Under the pieces are notes generated by a model. It saw only the letters and a program-made list of their open reading frames with translations, was not told the origin of the DNA and did not search any database. From CBDUUP01 sp965370435 (GTDB lineage: Bacteria; Chloroflexota; Anaerolineae; Anaerolineales; UBA11579), in the NCBI GenBank assembly GCA_965370435.1, contig CBDUUP010000145.1, forward strand, positions 1 through 10,052: a stretch of 10,052 nt of DNA. The letters are read 5' to 3'. The translations under genes were made by a program, and so were the position numbers. Below, one piece after another: positions 5,952 through 10,052 of the stretch (the stretch's first letter is position 1; each line of letters opens with the position of its first letter).

Positions 5952-5963
5952 ATGGTTGACCAT
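5952..5963. promoter_or_regulatory. Candidate operator palindrome
   Basis: ATGGT-TG-ACCAT is a perfect inverted repeat with 5-base arms and a 2-base centre, lying about 5 to 16 bases downstream of the predicted start of the LSDAT-SLATT transcript, a usual place for a repressor site. TTGAC recurs at 5912, 5956 and 5976. Such short palindromes arise by chance often, so confidence is low. Confidence 0.25.
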
Positions 5964-6007
5964 GCAGGAATACGATTGACGCTTGTTGATAACCCTCAGG
6001 ATATAAG

Positions 6008-6772
6008 ATGACCCTCTCCCCTCCGTTTGCTCTGGCGCTGTCTGGCGGTATGCAGTCCACCGCGGTGCGCGTTCCTAGCGATGCCGATCCGGCGGAGGTA
6101 GCCTCGGTTCTGAACGTGCCACCATCTTCAGGTGTGTTTGTTCTTTCCGGGGGAGCGGAAGGCATGACCGATAGTGACCTGGAAAAGATAACGGCGACTT
6201 TCCAGGAATTGAGCAAGGTATTGGCCTTGCGCGGCGTCACCGTATTGGACGGCGGCACCCGTTCCGGTGTGATGGCGATGATGGGGAGCGCGCTGGCCCA
6301 TTCGGGGCACAGCGCGCCATACATCGGCGTCTTGCCGGTCCATGCCGATGGGCGAGACCAACCTTTGAAGGACATGCTGGACCCCAACCGGTCGCATTTT
6401 GTCCTGGTGGACAGCGACGAATGGGGCGGCGAGGTGCCGTTATTGTACGGCCTGACCCAATACCTTTCGCAAGGCGCTCCTTCTTTGGCTTTGCTGGCAA
6501 ACGGAGGGAATGTGGCATTGATGGACATTGAGCAGAACGTCCAGCAAGGCCGGGAGATCGTCATTCTGGCTGGCAGCGGGCGTCTGGCCGACGAGATCAC
6601 CGCCAGCCATAAATCTAGTTGGATAGGCCAATTTTCCCGCCTGTGGCGATGGAATCTCAGGGAGCGCAGCCAGCGGGTGGCCGCCATTGCCGAAAAAGGC
6701 AACCTGACTTTTTTTGATCTTTCCGACCCGCCAGAACAACTCGCCGAGCTTATCGCTCAACGCTATTCGTAA
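6008..6772 (+). CDS. LSDAT-type SLOG superfamily protein (predicted nucleotide-ligand sensor or processor)
   Basis: This 254-residue protein looks like the prokaryotic LSDAT family, the SLOG-superfamily domain also found in TRPM channels. SLOG proteins have a Rossmann-like fold and are predicted to bind or hydrolyse nucleotide-derived ligands. Key segments are FVLSGGAEGM (44-53), VTVLDGGTRSGVMAMMG (77-93, the glycine-rich ligand loop), YIGVLP (105-110), FVLVDSDEWGGEVP (131-144) and LLANGGNVALMD through ILAGSGRLADEI (162-197), whose GSGRxADEI end is a strong LSDAT signature. There is no signal peptide or membrane helix. The ATG at 6008 has AGGA at 5998-6001, 6 bases upstream. The gene is 11 bases upstream of the SLATT gene on the same strand and shares its promoter. 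Such pairing is described for conflict systems in which SLOG senses or makes a signal that opens a SLATT pore. The domain call is by motif only. Confidence 0.8.
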   Translation: MTLSPPFALALSGGMQSTAVRVPSDADPAEVASVLNVPPSSGVFVLSGGAEGMTDSDLEKITATFQELSKVLALRGVTVLDGGTRSGVMAMMGSALAHSGHSAPYIGVLPVHADGRDQPLKDMLDPNRSHFVLVDSDEWGGEVPLLYGLTQYLSQGAPSLALLANGGNVALMDIEQNVQQGREIVILAGSGRLADEITASHKSSWIGQFSRLWRWNLRERSQRVAAIAEKGNLTFFDLSDPPEQLAELIAQRYS

Positions 6773-6777
6773 GGAGG
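6771..6777 (+). promoter_or_regulatory. Perfect Shine-Dalgarno (AAGGAGG) of the SLATT gene
   Basis: AAGGAGG overlaps the last two bases of the upstream TAA stop (6770-6772) and lies 6 bases before the ATG at 6784. It is the strongest ribosome site in the window and fixes the SLATT start. The overlap ties translation of the two genes together and suggests high synthesis of the membrane effector relative to its partner. Confidence 0.8.
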
Positions 6778-6783
6778 TTTGTT

Positions 6784-7809
6784 ATGTCTTCACAACCCCC
6801 GCCCCAAAACCCAGCCTTGCACGATGCCTGGAAACGCTTTGCGGATTATGACTACAACGCTATCAAGATGCAAGGCGGCTTCAACCGGCTGCGGAAATGG
6901 ATACTCACCCTGGGGGTGGCCGCTCCCGCCTACGCCATTGCCTATGCTGAAGATTACATACCAAAAACCAGCTTTTCTTTGTTGAGTATTACGGTAGAGT
7001 ACCGGCAGCTCATCGCCATCGCCTTGCCTCTTGTTATCAGTATTCTGGTGGCGGGGGCCTCTCAATTTGAACGCGGCCTCACCTGGGTCGTCCTGCGGGG
7101 AAGCGCTGAAACGATCAAGAGTGAAATATATCGTTACCGGACCAGAGTCGGTACCTACAGCGAAGAACATACCCAAAGGGAGACTCGAGAGATCAAGCTG
7201 GCCCGCAAGTTGAAGGCGATTGGAGAGCGGTTGATGAAGACCGAGGTAAACCAGGCGGGTATTCAGCCGTATAAAGGTGAAATTCCCTCCCCGTATGCGT
7301 CGGCTCCCCAGGATGATGGGTTCTCAGACCTTTCTACTGAACAGTACGTGGAATTCCGTCTTCAAGATCAGTTGAAATTTTATCATCCCCGGGTGGAACG
7401 CTTCTCGCGGCAAATAAGAAGATTGAATTGGTTGATAATCATCATGGGCGGCGTTGGCGCATTGATCGCGGCGATTGGTTTCGCGCCCTGGATCGCAGTC
7501 ACGACCGCCCTGGCCGGAGCGTTGACCAGTTTCATGGAGATCAAGAACGCCCAAAAAACGCTCTCCGGCTACAACCAGGTGGTCAACGACCTTGAAAGCA
7601 TCCGCATGTGGTGGCACGCGCTGACCCCTGCGCAGCAAAGTAAACCCTCCAATTTTGAGAAGCTGGTGAACAACACCGAAGGAGTGATGCAAAGCGAACG
7701 CGATAGCTGGATCCAGGAGATGCGCGATGCCCTGGCTGAACTCTATGAGGAGAAACCGGAGCAGAAAGAGGGACCGGATGGGCAAGGCGAGGACGACCAG
7801 CAGGAGTAG
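6784..7809 (+). CDS. Tandem SLATT domain membrane protein (DUF4231-like), predicted pore-forming effector
   Basis: This 341-residue protein has four predicted membrane helices in two pairs: about 37-55 (KWILTLGVAAPAYAIAYAE), 76-92 (LIAIALPLVISILVAGA), 214-232 (LNWLIIIMGGVGALIAAIGF region) and 235-252 (WIAVTTALAGALTSFM). The first pair is followed by WVVLRGSAETIKSEIYRYRT (101-120), a hallmark of DUF4231/SLATT proteins. The second is followed by MEIKNAQKTLSGYNQVVNDL and a long helical region, as in the C-terminal SLATT domain. The tail from about 322 is acidic and glutamine-rich (EEKPEQKEG to the end). SLATT proteins are predicted to perforate the inner membrane when triggered by a SLOG or nucleotidyltransferase partner, killing or arresting the cell; that role is inferred from family context. 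Two SLATT units in one chain could form half of a pore alone. By eye its base composition is less GC-rich than that of the downstream carbamoylase gene. Confidence 0.8.
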   Translation: MSSQPPPQNPALHDAWKRFADYDYNAIKMQGGFNRLRKWILTLGVAAPAYAIAYAEDYIPKTSFSLLSITVEYRQLIAIALPLVISILVAGASQFERGLTWVVLRGSAETIKSEIYRYRTRVGTYSEEHTQRETREIKLARKLKAIGERLMKTEVNQAGIQPYKGEIPSPYASAPQDDGFSDLSTEQYVEFRLQDQLKFYHPRVERFSRQIRRLNWLIIIMGGVGALIAAIGFAPWIAVTTALAGALTSFMEIKNAQKTLSGYNQVVNDLESIRMWWHALTPAQQSKPSNFEKLVNNTEGVMQSERDSWIQEMRDALAELYEEKPEQKEGPDGQGEDDQQE

Positions 7810-7823
7810 TCTGACTGGTCAGA
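7810..7823. repeat. Short perfect palindrome after the SLATT stop
   Basis: TCTGAC-TG-GTCAGA starts directly after the SLATT stop codon, with 6-base arms and a 2-base centre. It is too short and lacks a T-tract, so it is a weak terminator at best; an operator for the downstream hydrolase gene is equally possible. The following 25 bases hold AGGG and a TAAGAT box, but no convincing promoter. Confidence 0.3.
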
Positions 7824-7848
7824 TTGAAAAGGTTTTAGGGTTAATAAG

Positions 7849-9096
7849 ATGGATGATACGCGTAGTTCTCTTCGGATTGATTCTTCACGATTGAGGGATG
7901 ACTTCGAGGCCCTGGCCTTGATTGGCGCTACCGGCGACGGCGGCCTGCATCGCCCAGCGTTGGGAGAGGCGCATTTGGCGGCGCGGGAGTGGTTCCGGGA
8001 GCGGGTTGAGGCCGCGGGGTTGGAATTTCGGGTGGATGGGGCGGGGAATCACTCGGCGTTTTTGGCTTGCGGCCCGGAAGATGGGCCGACTTTTTTACTC
8101 GGCTCGCATCTCGACTCGGTGCCTCATGGGGGGCGTTTCGATGGGGCGTTAGGCGTTCTGGCGGCTTTGGAATGTCTGCGGGTGGTCAAAGAAGCGGGGA
8201 TTTCCCTTCCCGTGAATTTAGAAGCCATTGATTTCACCGACGAAGAGGGCACATTGGTTGGATTGTTGGGCAGCGCCGCCCTGGCGGGAAAACTTACCCC
8301 CGAAGAATTGGCAGACCCGCGCGGTGGGAAAGAAGCCCTGGAAGCCGGGTTAGCCCGCGCCGGGCTGACCGAGGGAGGCCTGCTCAACGCGCAGCGCGAC
8401 CCTGCCTTTCTGGCTGGCTACCTGGAACTGCACATCGAGCAGGGGAGGAGGCTGGTGGACGCCGGGGTGGACATCGGCATCGTCACCAGTATTGTGGGGA
8501 TCGGTTCGGCCCGGTTGACCTTTCTAGGCCGCGCCGACCATGCCGGAACCACCTCCATGACGGATCGCCTGGACGCCGCCCAGGGAGCGAGCGCTTTCAC
8601 CCTGGCCGCGCGCCAACTGACGCTGGATGAGTTCGAGGGCTGTGTCGCCAATGTTGGGGCCATGCAGTTCGAACCAGGGGCCTTCAACATCGTGCCGGAG
8701 CGGGTGGCAGTCTCGCTGGAGTACCGCGCCCCGGATGCGGATGTATTTGACCGCCTGGAAGCCGCATTGCTGGCCCAAGCGCAAACAGAGGCCGAACGCT
8801 TCGGGCTGGGATTGGAGATCGAGAAGCTGGGCAGCCACGCCCCCTCACCGATGAGCGATGCCGCGCAAGAAGCGTTCGCCCAAGCCGCCGATGCGCTGGG
8901 CCTCTCACACCTCTCTCTAGCCTCCGGCGCGGGCCACGACGCCCAATCGTTGGCCGAACTCTGCCCGGCGGGGATGATCTTCGTGCCCTCGGCGGGCGGG
9001 GCCAGCCACTCGCCGCGGGAGTTCACCGAGTGGGAGGATTGTGTGAATGGGGCCAATGTGCTGCTGCAAGGGGTGTTGGGGATGGCGACCCGTTGA
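7849..9096 (+). CDS. M20 family Zn-dependent hydrolase (N-carbamoyl-L-amino acid hydrolase/allantoate amidohydrolase type)
   Basis: This 415-residue protein is a typical HyuC/AllC-like M20 amidohydrolase, which removes carbamoyl groups from N-carbamoyl amino acids or allantoate-type ureides, releasing ammonia and carbon dioxide. Metal-site motifs are in order: GSHLDSVPHGGRFDG (85-99; H87, D98), DEEG (131-134; catalytic E132, metal E133), ELHIEQG (193-199; H195) and ASHSPREF (385-392; H387). GRADHAGTTSM (227-237), FNIVPERV (279-286) and ASGAGHDAQ (358-366) are also family-typical. It has no signal peptide. The length is normal. The ATG at 7849 has only a weak upstream AGGG. It lies 39 bases after the SLATT gene on the same strand, so it may be read from the same transcript, though its biochemistry is metabolic. 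The exact substrate cannot be told from sequence. Confidence 0.9.
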   Translation: MDDTRSSLRIDSSRLRDDFEALALIGATGDGGLHRPALGEAHLAAREWFRERVEAAGLEFRVDGAGNHSAFLACGPEDGPTFLLGSHLDSVPHGGRFDGALGVLAALECLRVVKEAGISLPVNLEAIDFTDEEGTLVGLLGSAALAGKLTPEELADPRGGKEALEAGLARAGLTEGGLLNAQRDPAFLAGYLELHIEQGRRLVDAGVDIGIVTSIVGIGSARLTFLGRADHAGTTSMTDRLDAAQGASAFTLAARQLTLDEFEGCVANVGAMQFEPGAFNIVPERVAVSLEYRAPDADVFDRLEAALLAQAQTEAERFGLGLEIEKLGSHAPSPMSDAAQEAFAQAADALGLSHLSLASGAGHDAQSLAELCPAGMIFVPSAGGASHSPREFTEWEDCVNGANVLLQGVLGMATR

Positions 9097-9177
9097 AATA
9101 ATTTTCAATCCACCGGTTCAATTCAGTTTGGATGAATGTCATAGTCGTCCCGACGATTGTTGAGACCTCATATCTCC

Positions 9178-10052
9178 TCAACCCCTCAAAATCTTTCCGA
9201 TTTCATCGGCGTATGCTTTGCTTTCCTCATCGGGGGTGACCAATTCGATTTTCTCCGGGCTGTCCACGCCTATGCCCAGTTCCACGGCTCGGGCGATCTG
9301 GGCTTGCTGGAAGATAGGCCCTTTGGAAACTTTGGATGTGGTCCCAAAATGGCGCAGGATCGCCACGCCCACTGCGTCAATGGCGATGGGATCGGTCCCT
9401 GCCAGCACGACTTCTGAATTCACCTTCGTACCGGTGGCCGGGCCGCCTTTGGTGAAAGCCTCTACGCCGTCCAGGACGATCAGGGCCGATTGGTAGGCCG
9501 AGTTGATCTCGGCGATCTTCAACCTCTGGCTGCGGGAGATGTGCAGTTCATTCATATAGTTGTGCTTCTCTCCCGGAACGGTCTTGGCTACAAACCCCAC
9601 CGAATTTTTCAACGCCATGGTGAAATGGCCGCCGAATTTGTGCGTCTTAAGGCAGCAGGTCTGCACCACTACGTCTGCCTCTAATACCGGGCGGGGGAAG
9701 GGGAAACCTTTTTTCCAATGGCTGTCCGGCGGGTGGATGATCTCCCAATCCTCGGCCCCCAGCTCTTCGAAGACGATGACCTCAAACCCCAATTCCTGGC
9801 CCAGCTCAAAGACGCCGATCTTCTCCATCGCGCCCCGGGTGTCGCCCATCCCGCTCCGGTCGCCTAATGTGATCTTGTCCGCCCCCATCGCTTGGAGTTT
9901 GGTCACCATCGCTCGCAATACGTCTGGGTGGGTGGAACCCGGGGTTGGGTCGGCGCTGTTGAAGTTCGGTTTGAGGAACACATGCTTCCCCGCAACCGGA
10001 TTGATCCCTAATAGGTCAATCGCTCTCCGCACGCCCTCGGCGCGGTCGGTGG
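9178..10052 (-). CDS. DUF362 domain protein, 5' end beyond the window
   Basis: The reading frame stays open to the right edge (residues TDRAEG precede the GTG at 10032), so the gene begins outside the window and about 290 residues are visible. DUF362 features are DRAEGVRRAIDLLG at the left end, KHVFLKPNFNSADPTPGSTH, a GDRSGMGDTRG loop, and the CCLKTHKFGG segment leading to the MALKNSVGF motif. There is a VLDGVEAFTKGGPATGTKV region and AGTDPIAIDAVGVAILRHFG near the end. No ferredoxin-type CxxCxxC motifs are present, unlike the larger DUF362-ferredoxin proteins. Function is unknown. It converges with the hydrolase gene, leaving an 81-base gap (9097-9177) in which only weak, AT-rich hairpins are seen. 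Confidence 0.88.
   Translation of the reverse strand, partial: TDRAEGVRRAIDLLGINPVAGKHVFLKPNFNSADPTPGSTHPDVLRAMVTKLQAMGADKITLGDRSGMGDTRGAMEKIGVFELGQELGFEVIVFEELGAEDWEIIHPPDSHWKKGFPFPRPVLEADVVVQTCCLKTHKFGGHFTMALKNSVGFVAKTVPGEKHNYMNELHISRSQRLKIAEINSAYQSALIVLDGVEAFTKGGPATGTKVNSEVVLAGTDPIAIDAVGVAILRHFGTTSKVSKGPIFQQAQIARAVELGIGVDSPEKIELVTPDEESKAYADEIGKILRG

Noticed and set aside
5908..6702. 264-codon open frame on the minus strand opposite the LSDAT gene
   Set aside because: The plus-strand frame has clear SLOG motifs, a promoter and a Shine-Dalgarno; the antisense translation is low-complexity with no recognisable domain.
8418..9056. 212-codon open frame on the minus strand opposite the carbamoylase gene
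   Set aside because: It is serine/alanine-rich shadow coding from a GC-rich gene whose plus-strand frame contains every M20 motif.
9093..9108. TTGAAA-TAAT-TTTCAA hairpin at the carbamoylase stop as a bidirectional terminator
   Set aside because: The stem is only six AT-rich pairs, overlaps the stop codon and has no T-tract.
9122..9131. TTCAGTTTGG shared with the end of the palindromic element, a possible second element copy
   Set aside because: Only ten bases match and no inverted partner or internal hairpins accompany it.
9145..9156. TCGTC-CC-GACGA inverted repeat between the convergent genes
   Set aside because: Too short, and no T-tract on either strand; could be chance.
10030..10032. 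GTG as start codon of the DUF362 gene
   Set aside because: The frame continues upstream with conserved residues (TDRAEG), so the real start lies beyond the window.

Overview
The window is bacterial: it has Shine-Dalgarno sites, sigma70-type -35/-10 elements and compact operons. GC is moderately high by eye. Three genes have a -10-like TANNNT box exactly 6 bases before the ATG and no Shine-Dalgarno, a leaderless-type arrangement. Intergenic gaps carry degenerate 7- and 8-base tandem repeats and stacked palindromes. Together with the gene content this suggests a Chloroflexota (Anaerolineae-like) genome, but no marker gene is present and the lineage call is only an inference.

Layout. Positions 5-5631 are all on the minus strand. 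In transcription order they hold a PfkB-family kinase and an M20 metallopeptidase overlapping by 4 bases; then YqeB and a YqeC-MocA fusion (selenium-dependent molybdenum hydroxylase maturation); then a single-domain response regulator followed directly by the RNA 2',3'-cyclic phosphodiesterase ThpR. Positions 5690-5903 hold a MITE-like palindromic element of about 190 bp bounded by an exact 12-bp direct repeat. Positions 6008-9096 are on the plus strand: a SLOG-superfamily (LSDAT-type) protein, a tandem SLATT four-helix membrane protein, and an M20 N-carbamoyl-amino-acid hydrolase/allantoate amidohydrolase-like enzyme. A DUF362 protein on the minus strand runs off the right edge.

The most interesting unit is the two-gene LSDAT-SLATT operon (6008-7809), with its own near-consensus promoter and a possible operator. 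SLOG proteins are predicted to bind or process nucleotide-derived ligands, and SLATT proteins are predicted membrane-perforating effectors. The pair therefore looks like a compact abortive-infection-type conflict module without a cGAS-like cyclase, in which a ligand sensor would control a membrane effector. The families are known from comparative genomics. This locus, the double-SLATT architecture and the mobile-type element beside it deserve a closer look.

The other theme is metabolism. YqeB, YqeC and MocA prepare the molybdenum cofactor and the labile selenium site of purine-type hydroxylases, and the carbamoylase/allantoate-type amidohydrolase could act in purine or pyrimidine nitrogen salvage. 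No hydroxylase gene lies in the window, so that connection is inference. No tRNA, rRNA, CRISPR array, transposase or integrase was seen.
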